Below are positions 8,677 to 15,020 of a stretch of 38,368 nt of DNA, piece by piece (position 1 is the stretch's first letter; every line of letters starts with the position of its first letter). The position numbers were made by a program, and so were the translations under genes. The stretch covers positions 1-38,368 of the forward strand of contig WQXG01000029.1 of the NCBI GenBank assembly GCA_009784975.1. The letters run 5' to 3'. The notes beneath the pieces were generated by a model. That model made no database searches. It had not been told where the DNA came from and saw nothing but the letters and a program-made list of their open reading frames with translations. The DNA comes from Treponema sp. (GTDB lineage: Bacteria; Spirochaetota; Spirochaetia; Treponematales; Breznakiellaceae).

Positions 8677-11370
8677 TTATTCCTCCGTATATATTTCATT
8701 TCTTAAAGCAGCTAAAGATGAAGATAATTCTACATTGCTGAATTTTCTGCGGTAAATAAAAGAGCCCAAATTGGCAGTATTGTTTTGAAAGATTCCGCTG
8801 GAAATTATTATTTTGCCGTTATCTATATGTATTCCTCCGCCGTCCTGCGATTTATTGTCAGAAATTGTTGTATCTGAAATTTGTAAATTGGTTATGCCAT
8901 TAATGGAAATGCCGCCGCCGCCTGTGAAAGCATAATTTTGGGAAATTTCGCATTTTATTAATTCCGTATTTGAATTTGAGTTTGACATTCCTCCGCCCCA
9001 AAATGCTCTGTTTCCTCTTATTATACTGTTTTGTATTTTCAATTCTTGATATGCGGCTATACCGCCTCCCCAAACTGCCTGATTATAATTAATGGATGTG
9101 TTAATTATTTCACTTTTACCCATTAAGGTGAAACCGCCTCCATATTGAGTTGATTGATTACTGTGTACTTTTGAATCTTTTATATGAAGATAGCCGGATA
9201 AGTAAACAACAATACCTCCTCCGTTCTCATTGGCATAGTTACCGGAAATAGTTGTATTTATTATTTCTGTCTTTCCGATTGTAGCTATCCCGCCGCCTGC
9301 AATCGCTTCATTTGCATGAATTCTGCTGTCTTTTATATTTAATTCCGCATTTTCTTCAACATATATGCCCCCTCCGGCTTGTTCTGTTTTATTATCACTT
9401 ATAATTGTGTTTTCTATAAATGATTTTTTTGCTGTTTTTATATAAACCCCGCCGCCCCAATTCGCTTTATTTTTTGATATGGCAGAATCTGATATTATAA
9501 TACTGCTTTTTTCGCTGGAAAAAACTCCGCCCCCGAATTCTGCCCGGTTCCCGGAGGCTTCGCTGTTTTTGATGGATAAGCTGCCTCCGTTATATGCAGC
9601 TCCACCGCTTGTTGAGGCATTGTTACCGCTTATTCTTACATTATTAATTAGGCTGCTTCCATCGTTATACAAACCTCCGCCGTATCCTGCTTCGTTATTT
9701 GTAATTTCTCCGCCATGCATAGAAAATTCTGTTTCTTCCCATACATTCACTCCGCCGCCATTGCTGTTGGTTCCGCACTTGTTGCCGCTGACAATAGTAT
9801 CTTCCATAGTGAGTTTGCCTCTTCTGACAGCAATGCCTCCTGCGCTTCGTTCTGCGCGGTTATCGGAAACAATGCTATTCTTTATGGTCATATTACCTAT
9901 ATTATATATTCCTCCGCCCCATTCTGCCTGGTTATTAATTATTTTTCCGCCGGTCATTGTGAATGCCGTGGTTTCGCCGTAAATTCCTCCTCCCCATCCT
10001 GCCTCGTTATTTGTAATTTCTCCGCCTGTCATGGTAAATTCCGCTTCTTCTCTTATTATCACTCCGCCGCCGCCGTACTCTGTACCGCATTTATTGCCGC
10101 TGATAATTCCGCCCTCCATAAGAAATTTGCCGGCATCAATCCTGGCGCCGCCGCAGCCCTTTATTGCAATATTGTTGGAAATATTTCCGTTTTTTAAAAT
10201 AAAATTTCCTTGGCTGTTTACGCCTCCTCCCCATCCGGCTTCGTTATTGATTATGCTTCCGCCGGTCATGGTAAATTCCGTATTGGAAAATAAAAACACT
10301 CCGCCGCCACTGTTGTCTACTCCGCATTTATTCCCGCTGATAACTCCGCCTTCCATAAAGAATTTGCCTTTAAAAATATAAATCCCGCCGCCAGGCAATT
10401 CTGCGCGGTTGCCGGAAACAGTTCCATTTTTTATTATAAGGATGTTATCGCTGAATATTCCTCCGCCCCATCCTGCTTCATTATTTGTAATCTCTCCGCC
10501 GGTCATGGTAAATTCCGATGTGGAATATACATATACTCCGCCGCCATTGTTTTCTCCATGACCTTTATTTCCACTGATAACTCCGCCCTCCATGAGGAAT
10601 TTTCCGTTTAATAATCCGACCCCGCCGCCTCCGCTTCTTTTTGAATTGTTTTCGCTAATGGTTCCGTTCTTTAAAATGAAGCTGCCCTGAACATGTACGC
10701 CGCCTCCGAAACCTGCTTCGTTATTTGAAATTGTTCCGCTTTTCATGATAAATTCTGCGTTGTTTATTACGCTTATTCCTCCGCCGTTGCTGGCTTCGTT
10801 GGAACTGTTTTTGCTCACAGTTCCGTCTTCCATAAAGAGCCTGCCGTTTGATATGGCAATGCCGCCGCCCCATCCGGCATAGTTACCGGTTACTTCCGTT
10901 CCTTTGCCGATGATCACGGTTGGGTTTACCCCGTCGATATTTATTCCGCCGCCGTATGCGGATACGCCGCCTGTAATGACGATGTTTTCCAGGCGGATGA
11001 CAGATGAGCCCGCTATCCGCAGAACGCTGTTTCCGCAGCCGGTTGCGTCAAGCGCGCCATCTCTGCCCGTAATTGTAATCTGTTCGTCGTTTTCCAGGTT
11101 AATGTAAAAAAGAGCATTTCCTTCGTAATCGGAACTTTCGCTTTCCATGTTCAAGGTTCCAATTACGGTGATTATCTTTATAACGCCCTCATCTGCACTG
11201 GAAAGCGCTTTGTTTAGGGTTTTAAATGCGGTTTGCACGGTAAGCCCATCGTTATTGTCATCGCCGTTTGCGTTAACATAAAAAGAGGGCAGGGGTTTTC
11301 GTGCAGAAAGTGACTGACAGGATATAAATGCCATCAATATAATGGTAAGAACTGATAAAATTCTTTTCAT
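8677..11370 (-). CDS. Large beta-helix (PMP-like) surface lipoprotein
   Basis: The start is placed at 11370, where AAAGGAG precedes the ATG; a longer frame to 11469 has no signal. The 897-residue product has a lipoprotein signal (MKRILSVLTIILMAFISC, Cys18). It shares the entry motif FYVNANGDDNNDGL with the protein at 2250-3656. The rest is about 35 short beta-helix rungs such as EFTMTGGEITNNEAGWGGGI and KFLMEGGVISGN, with many exposed Asn and Gly. The middle consists of long near-identical units (see 9986-10760). No C-terminal membrane barrel is present, so lipid anchoring is the likely attachment. It is first in the operon and is translationally coupled to the WD40-caspase gene, suggesting that the two products work together. 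Confidence 0.92.
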   Translation of the reverse strand: MKRILSVLTIILMAFISCQSLSARKPLPSFYVNANGDDNNDGLTVQTAFKTLNKALSSADEGVIKIITVIGTLNMESESSDYEGNALFYINLENDEQITITGRDGALDATGCGNSVLRIAGSSVIRLENIVITGGVSAYGGGINIDGVNPTVIIGKGTEVTGNYAGWGGGIAISNGRLFMEDGTVSKNSSNEASNGGGISVINNAEFIMKSGTISNNEAGFGGGVHVQGSFILKNGTISENNSKRSGGGGVGLLNGKFLMEGGVISGNKGHGENNGGGVYVYSTSEFTMTGGEITNNEAGWGGGIFSDNILIIKNGTVSGNRAELPGGGIYIFKGKFFMEGGVISGNKCGVDNSGGGVFLFSNTEFTMTGGSIINNEAGWGGGVNSQGNFILKNGNISNNIAIKGCGGARIDAGKFLMEGGIISGNKCGTEYGGGGVIIREEAEFTMTGGEITNNEAGWGGGIYGETTAFTMTGGKIINNQAEWGGGIYNIGNMTIKNSIVSDNRAERSAGGIAVRRGKLTMEDTIVSGNKCGTNSNGGGVNVWEETEFSMHGGEITNNEAGYGGGLYNDGSSLINNVRISGNNASTSGGAAYNGGSLSIKNSEASGNRAEFGGGVFSSEKSSIIISDSAISKNKANWGGGVYIKTAKKSFIENTIISDNKTEQAGGGIYVEENAELNIKDSRIHANEAIAGGGIATIGKTEIINTTISGNYANENGGGIVVYLSGYLHIKDSKVHSNQSTQYGGGFTLMGKSEIINTSINYNQAVWGGGIAAYQELKIQNSIIRGNRAFWGGGMSNSNSNTELIKCEISQNYAFTGGGGISINGITNLQISDTTISDNKSQDGGGIHIDNGKIIISSGIFQNNTANLGSFIYRRKFSNVELSSSLAALRNEIYTEE
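9986..10760. repeat. Intragenic 237-bp tandem units in the beta-helix gene
   Basis: Aligned unit starts at 9986, 10223, 10460 and 10700 give spacings of 237, 237 and 240 bp (79, 79 and 80 codons). Each unit has near-identical stretches, for example CCCATCCTGC, TTCGTTATTTGTAAT and GTCATGGTAAATTCC. Spacings are multiples of three, so unit gain or loss would keep the frame. Confidence 0.75.
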
Positions 11371-11451
11371 GGCTTCTCCTTTGCGGTTTCTTCCATTATT
11401 ACACGATTTAACCGGTTTTTCCAATATATTTGGAAAACTATTACCCTGCTT

Positions 11452-11492
11452 ATTATGTGTGAAAAACACCCCCTTTTTTTCCCGAAAACCGA
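11452..11492 (-). promoter_or_regulatory. Putative promoter for the beta-helix / WD40-caspase operon
   Basis: On the minus strand the stretch reads CGGGAAAAAAAGGGGGTG, then GTTTTTCACA, then CATAAT (11457-11452), about 80 bp before the start at 11370. The same block order lies upstream of the CPBP gene (5368-5411). Conservation between two otherwise unrelated upstream regions argues that it is functional. The sigma factor class is not evident. Confidence 0.4.
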
Positions 11493-11497
11493 GTACC

Positions 11498-11536
11498 TTG
11501 GGGCTGTCCCTTGGGGTCGCCCCTTTGGATCGCCCC
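11498..11536. repeat. Three degenerate 13-bp tandem repeats
   Basis: TTGGGGCTGTCCC, TTGGGGTCGCCCC and TTTGGATCGCCCC stand head to tail in the divergent region between the beta-helix operon and the CheY-like gene. They are directly followed by TTGACT, a possible -35 box for the rightward operon (the -10, TACCAA 17 bp on, is weak). A regulator-binding array or a repeat remnant are both possible. Confidence 0.5.
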
Positions 11537-11597
11537 GTTGACTATTAGATAGAAATATGTTACCAATACCCTAATAACAGGGAGTGAGGATAACTAA

Positions 11598-11975
11598 ATG
11601 GTTAGAATTTTGGTTGTTGATGACAGTATAATAATGAGGAATATTGTCAAAAATACTTTCGCAGGGATGAAGATTCCTTTTCTTTGCCTGGAAGCGGAGA
11701 ACGGGAAACAGGCATTGCGGTTGTTGGAAACCAATGAGGTCACCATAGTGTTTCTGGATTGGAATATGCCCGGGATGGACGGTATAGACTTTCTTAAAGT
11801 AGTAAGAGCTATGCCGCAGTACAAGGATTTGCCTATTGTAATGGTTACTTCAGAAAGAGGAAAATTCAGCGTTATCGAAGCTCTCCAGAGCGGAGCTACA
11901 GATTATATAGTAAAACCTGTCCAAGAAAAAGTTTTCAAGGAAAAGGTAACAGAAATCCTGGTATTAGCGAGGTAG
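11598..11975 (+). CDS. CheY-like single-domain response regulator
   Basis: The 125-residue receiver domain has no output domain. The acidic pair is Asp8-Asp9 (ILVVDDS), the phospho-acceptor is Asp54 (FLDWNMPGMDG), the switch Thr is Thr84 (VMVTSE), and the conserved Lys is Lys107 (VKP). All catalytic residues are present, so it should accept phosphoryl groups. A GAGG lies 8 bp before the ATG. It is followed 3 bp later by a CheX-type gene and then a CheA-like kinase. The kinase at 12449-14389 is the natural donor and the CheX protein the natural phosphatase (inference from operon order). The downstream target is not visible; it could be the flagellar switch or another complex. Confidence 0.95.
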   Translation: MVRILVVDDSIIMRNIVKNTFAGMKIPFLCLEAENGKQALRLLETNEVTIVFLDWNMPGMDGIDFLKVVRAMPQYKDLPIVMVTSERGKFSVIEALQSGATDYIVKPVQEKVFKEKVTEILVLAR

Positions 11976-11978
11976 AAA

Positions 11979-12452
11979 ATGGAACAGTATATTCAGCCTT
12001 TTATTGACGGCAGCACAGAAGTTTTTCGCGATTTATGCAATACGGAGGTACAGGCGGGCAGAGCCTTTTTTGTATCAAAAGACGAATTTGAAGCAATTTG
12101 GGATCTTTCGGGGGTTATAGGTCTTTCCGGCGAAGCGGACGGCGCTGTTGCCATATCGCTTAAAGATGAAACCGCTTTTGAGCTTACTAGAATCCTGACC
12201 GGTACGGAACATACAACCGTTGATAAATATGTTACCGATACGCTGGGAGAAATAATCAATATTATTGCCGGAAATGTTAAAAATGTTTTTGAAAAAAAAC
12301 ACAGAATAAAAATTACGATGCCGTCAATTATCAAGGGAAAAGCGCACTCTATTGTTTGGCCGTCAGAGAAGGCAAGAATCATTTGTATTCCTTTTGTTAT
12401 TTTTGAAAAGCAGGAATTTTGCCTTTCCGTAGCGGTGGAACAAACCAAATGA
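11979..12452 (+). CDS. CheX-family protein, probable CheY-phosphatase
   Basis: The 157-residue protein fits the CheX/CheC/FliY phosphatase fold. The diagnostic E-xx-N helix is in DTLGEIINIIAGNVKN, with Glu91 and Asn94 in the catalytic positions and the following AGN conserved. In known spirochaete and Thermotoga CheX, these residues promote loss of phosphate from CheY-P. It sits 3 bp after a single-domain receiver gene and overlaps the following kinase gene by 4 bp (ATGA), so all three are very likely translated as one set. It could instead be a CheX-like domain tuned to a dedicated, non-chemotaxis receiver. Confidence 0.87.
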   Translation: MEQYIQPFIDGSTEVFRDLCNTEVQAGRAFFVSKDEFEAIWDLSGVIGLSGEADGAVAISLKDETAFELTRILTGTEHTTVDKYVTDTLGEIINIIAGNVKNVFEKKHRIKITMPSIIKGKAHSIVWPSEKARIICIPFVIFEKQEFCLSVAVEQTK

Positions 12453-14389
12453 AAAAAAACAAATTAAAAAGCGTATTACTGTCGGTATTTCTTGGCAAGC
12501 GGTATTTTGAGCTTACTAACGTAAAAGAGCAGGTTAGATACATGACCATGAACTGGATCTTCATGGTTGCCATATTTCCCCTTGTAATTCTTGGCATCAC
12601 ATTGATAAATGTTGACATTACAAGAACGATCATGGACTTTGGCATTGCTTTTTTATGCCTTGTCGCCCTCATTATGATTCGTTCAAAAATCCCGCTTAAA
12701 TTTGTACCGGTTTTTCCTGTTACAGTTTTCGGCGCATACTGCTGTTATCTGCTATTTCTGGGCGATCTCAACTTTTGGGCGGCAATCTGGATTTTTTCTT
12801 TTCCGCCTATCGTAATCTTTCTTTGCCAGATGGCAGTGGGAGTTTTTGAATCAATTATAGTTCTTGCAGTAATTATTGTATTAATGTATACCCCGCTGGG
12901 AACGATTGTAGCTGCGGATGAGATACGGATGAGGTTTATAGGAGCTTATGTTCTTATTGCAAGTTTATCCATAATTTACGAATGGATCAGTATATTAAAA
13001 GACCGCAAGGAGAATGAACTAAAAGCAGAACTTGCAAGCGAAAGGGACATGATTCAAACCATGAAAGATAATCTTGATCAGGGAATCTTCATGATGGACA
13101 GAGACTTAAATATTCTTCCCCAGTATTCGCGTCCTTTAACAACGATCCTTTCCTATTTTGAAGAAGACCTTACGGGCAAAAATTTTCTTGATATTATAAA
13201 TGCTTCCTTTGATTCCAAGCAGCTTCAGATTATGAAAGGTTATTTTAACATGATCTTTACCAAAACAAAAGGCTCCAAGGTGCTGGATGCGGCAAACCCG
13301 ATTGCCGAATTTGAATATAAAATAGACGATAAAAGAAAATATTTAAGCACCAAATTCAATTTAATAGAACAGGCGCATTCTGAACCTGTTATCGTTGGAA
13401 TTATTCAGGATATAACAAGAGAAAAAGAGATTGAAAATGAGCTTGAAGCCCAGAAACAGGTTCAGGAACTGGAAATGAAAAACATGTTCGATATTATCAA
13501 GATCGATCCTTTGGTTTTCCAGAACTTTATAGAAGATACCGAATCTCATTTTAACAGCATTAACACTATTCTTAAAGATCGCAGTCTTTCTGAAAAACAG
13601 GTTGTAACCAAAATTTTCCAGTATGTTCATGCAATTAAATCCAATGCCATTATTCTGGGGCTGGAAAGTCTTGGAAATAAACTTCATCTTCTGGAAGATG
13701 ATATTAAAGCCGTATCAAACAAGGATATTGTTTTTGTAAATGATGTTATTGTGCTGGCAATAAAGATAGAAGCTTTTATGCAGGAAATGGATTCCTACAT
13801 TGCAATTACCAAAAAAATAAACACTTACAAAACAGCAAACCAGATGGATACGATGCTTGTTAGCTCTCTTACCAAAGCGGTAGACAGGCTGGCAGTAGAA
13901 GTACAAAAGAAAATTAAACTGGAAGCCGGGCATATCGATTTGAATGTTCTGGAATCCAAATTACGCAAACCCATAAAAGACATTTTATTCCAGTGCGTAA
14001 GAAATTCCATTTATCACGGCATAGAACCCGCCGATGTCCGTATTAAAAAGAACAAAAAGCCTCAGGGGCTTTTAACATTCAGCATAAAGCATGTAAACGA
14101 TAAAGCCGAAATTTCCTATTCCGACGACGGCTGCGGTCTTGACTGGAAAAAAATCAAAGACAAACATCTTGAAAAAAACCCCAATGCGGTTGTAGACAAA
14201 AAAGTTCTTCTGGGCTCAATTTTTACCCCCGAATTCTCCACCGCCGAAACAACATCATCTGCTGCCGGCAGGGGAGTGGGGCTTAGCCTTGTAAAAGACC
14301 TTGTAAAGGAAAACCGCGGAAACATCAGCGTCAACTCGACCGAAGCGGGGCTTTCTTTTAAATTTACATTCCCGTTTAACCAGGTGTAG
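12449..14389 (+). CDS. Membrane CheA-like histidine kinase (TM - PAS - Hpt - HATPase)
   Basis: The start is the ATG of an ATGA overlap with the CheX stop; the longer frame from 12419 runs further into that gene. The 646-residue protein has about six hydrophobic segments (residues 35-180), a coiled link, a PAS-like domain (about 205-325, ending GIIQDITREKE), and an Hpt-type helical domain with the likely phospho-His394 (YVHAIKSNA). A CheA-type ATPase domain from about 495 completes it: N-box FQCVRNSIYHGIE (Asn519), G1 SDDGCGLD and G2 GRGVGLSLVKD. The CheW-binding P5 domain of CheA is absent. It resembles CheA wiring placed on a membrane sensor, with phosphate passing His to Asp on the adjacent CheY-like protein. 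The ligand is unknown. Confidence 0.9.
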   Translation: MKKNKLKSVLLSVFLGKRYFELTNVKEQVRYMTMNWIFMVAIFPLVILGITLINVDITRTIMDFGIAFLCLVALIMIRSKIPLKFVPVFPVTVFGAYCCYLLFLGDLNFWAAIWIFSFPPIVIFLCQMAVGVFESIIVLAVIIVLMYTPLGTIVAADEIRMRFIGAYVLIASLSIIYEWISILKDRKENELKAELASERDMIQTMKDNLDQGIFMMDRDLNILPQYSRPLTTILSYFEEDLTGKNFLDIINASFDSKQLQIMKGYFNMIFTKTKGSKVLDAANPIAEFEYKIDDKRKYLSTKFNLIEQAHSEPVIVGIIQDITREKEIENELEAQKQVQELEMKNMFDIIKIDPLVFQNFIEDTESHFNSINTILKDRSLSEKQVVTKIFQYVHAIKSNAIILGLESLGNKLHLLEDDIKAVSNKDIVFVNDVIVLAIKIEAFMQEMDSYIAITKKINTYKTANQMDTMLVSSLTKAVDRLAVEVQKKIKLEAGHIDLNVLESKLRKPIKDILFQCVRNSIYHGIEPADVRIKKNKKPQGLLTFSIKHVNDKAEISYSDDGCGLDWKKIKDKHLEKNPNAVVDKKVLLGSIFTPEFSTAETTSSAAGRGVGLSLVKDLVKENRGNISVNSTEAGLSFKFTFPFNQV

Positions 14390-14404
14390 AAAAGAGCGAA
14401 TTGG

Positions 14405-14677
14405 CTAGCTTAGAGAAATTGTCAGTTTTTTACCAACTGCAAAAGCAAAACGTTCAAGAGAGTCTATCGAAGTATTGAATGTTGGATCTAAAATATTATC
14501 TACAGCAACCCTGGAAGTTTTCATTTTTTTTGCAACAGTGCTTTTTGTCAAATTTTGTTCTTCCATGGCTTGCCTTAATTGATAAGTAATAAGTTTTTTT
14601 GCAGCAAGTTCATTGACTTCTTCATGTATGCCCTGTTCTTTTAAGAAATCATCAAAATTTTGACCTATACCTTTCAT
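14405..14677 (-). CDS. Orphan XRE-type helix-turn-helix antitoxin-like protein
   Basis: The 90-residue protein has a C-terminal Cro/C1-type helix-turn-helix (LTKSTVAKKMKTSRVAVDNIL, residues about 43-63) after an N-terminal segment of the kind seen in HigA/XRE antitoxins. AAGGAG precedes the ATG. No toxin gene lies beside it: upstream is the invertible segment and downstream is the convergent kinase gene. It is therefore a solitary antitoxin or a small repressor. Its promoter overlaps a near-palindrome (14702-14715), consistent with autorepression. Transcription from the promoter now drawn inside the upstream segment would run into this gene. Confidence 0.8.
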   Translation of the reverse strand: MKGIGQNFDDFLKEQGIHEEVNELAAKKLITYQLRQAMEEQNLTKSTVAKKMKTSRVAVDNILDPTFNTSIDSLERFAFAVGKKLTISLS

Positions 14678-14701
14678 CGTTTTTCTCCTTGTCTAGTTTA
14701 T

Positions 14702-14732
14702 TTAACGTACATTAAATTGTGCACTTTGTCAA
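14702..14732 (-). promoter_or_regulatory. Promoter and probable operator of the XRE gene
   Basis: On the minus strand TTGACA (14732-14727) is followed after 17 bp by TACGTT (14709-14704). The -10 lies within TTAATGTACGTTAA, an inverted repeat with one mismatched pair. This layout suits autorepression by the encoded helix-turn-helix protein. Confidence 0.6.
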
Positions 14733-14764
14733 GGCTTTCGAACTGGAAAGGGAGAAGAATAGCT

Positions 14765-14792
14765 GGGAATTTAAACGTCCCTTTAAATTCCC
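14765..14792 (+). repeat. Left recombination-site-like palindrome
   Basis: Half-site GGGAATTTAAACG, core TC, then the inverted half-site with one change (CCTTTAAATTCCC). This is 13 + 2 + 13 bp, with a non-palindromic core that would give the site a direction. Confidence 0.8.
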
Positions 14793-14809
14793 GATTTTAG
14801 CCAGAAAAC

Positions 14810-14828
14810 AACCCGCCAGACGCGGGTT
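14810..14828. other. GC-rich hairpin near the 5' end of the segment transcript
   Basis: AACCCGC and GCGGGTT form a 7-bp stem around a 5-nt loop. With the promoter at 14842-14872, a transcript would begin near 14835 and form this hairpin within its first 26 nt. It could stabilise the 5' end or attenuate; the T-run after it (GTTTTC) is too weak for a confident terminator. Confidence 0.5.
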
Positions 14829-14841
14829 TCAATTTCATATC

Positions 14842-14872
14842 ATTATATCATAATTTAAGTAAAAATAGTCAA
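14842..14872 (-). promoter_or_regulatory. Leftward sigma-70-type promoter inside the invertible segment
   Basis: On the minus strand TTGACT (14872-14867), a 19-bp spacer and a perfect TATAAT (14847-14842). It is the best promoter match in the segment, and I found no comparable rightward one. The spacer is longer than ideal. As drawn it reads toward the XRE gene; inverted it would read into the lipoprotein gene. Confidence 0.6.
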
Positions 14873-14967
14873 GTTATCTCAATAAAATGATGAATTTTAG
14901 TGAATAAAATAGCGTTTTTCCGTTTATACCAAATATAAGCCTCACCTTAAAAAACCTTCAGATAGTT

Positions 14968-14995
14968 GGGAATTTAAAGGGACGTTTAAATTCCC
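14968..14995 (-). repeat. Right recombination-site-like palindrome, inverted copy
   Basis: This is the exact reverse complement of the 28-bp site at 14765-14792 (core GA instead of TC). It ends 25 bp before the lipoprotein start codon. Confidence 0.8.
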
Positions 14996-15020
14996 AATTT
15001 ACGATTACAAGGGGTATATT

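Larger units (their letters stand above)
14765..14995. other. Probable invertible promoter segment for the giant lipoprotein
   Basis: A 28-bp palindromic site at 14765-14792 recurs in inverted orientation at 14968-14995, enclosing 175 bp with no gene. The inner part of the sites matches those around the Mpi-type recombinase at 37338-38117. Only 25 bp (14996-15020) separate the right site from the lipoprotein ATG, enough for a ribosome binding site but not a promoter. The enclosed DNA holds a leftward promoter and a hairpin. The proposed role is a DNA switch: as drawn the promoter faces away from the lipoprotein; after inversion it would start about 96 bp before its ATG. Inversion itself is not shown by a single sequence. 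Confidence 0.72.

Noticed and set aside
9479-10381. Plus-strand Pro-rich frames opposite the large beta-helix gene
   Set aside because: They are reversed copies of the repeated Gly/Asn codons; the minus-strand gene has a lipoprotein signal, a ribosome binding site and family motifs.
14765-14995. Reading the segment simply as a MITE
   Set aside because: The ends are full palindromes with a 2-bp asymmetric core like serine-invertase sites, recur around an actual invertase gene, and sit a fixed short distance before a surface gene. A MITE origin is not excluded but explains less.
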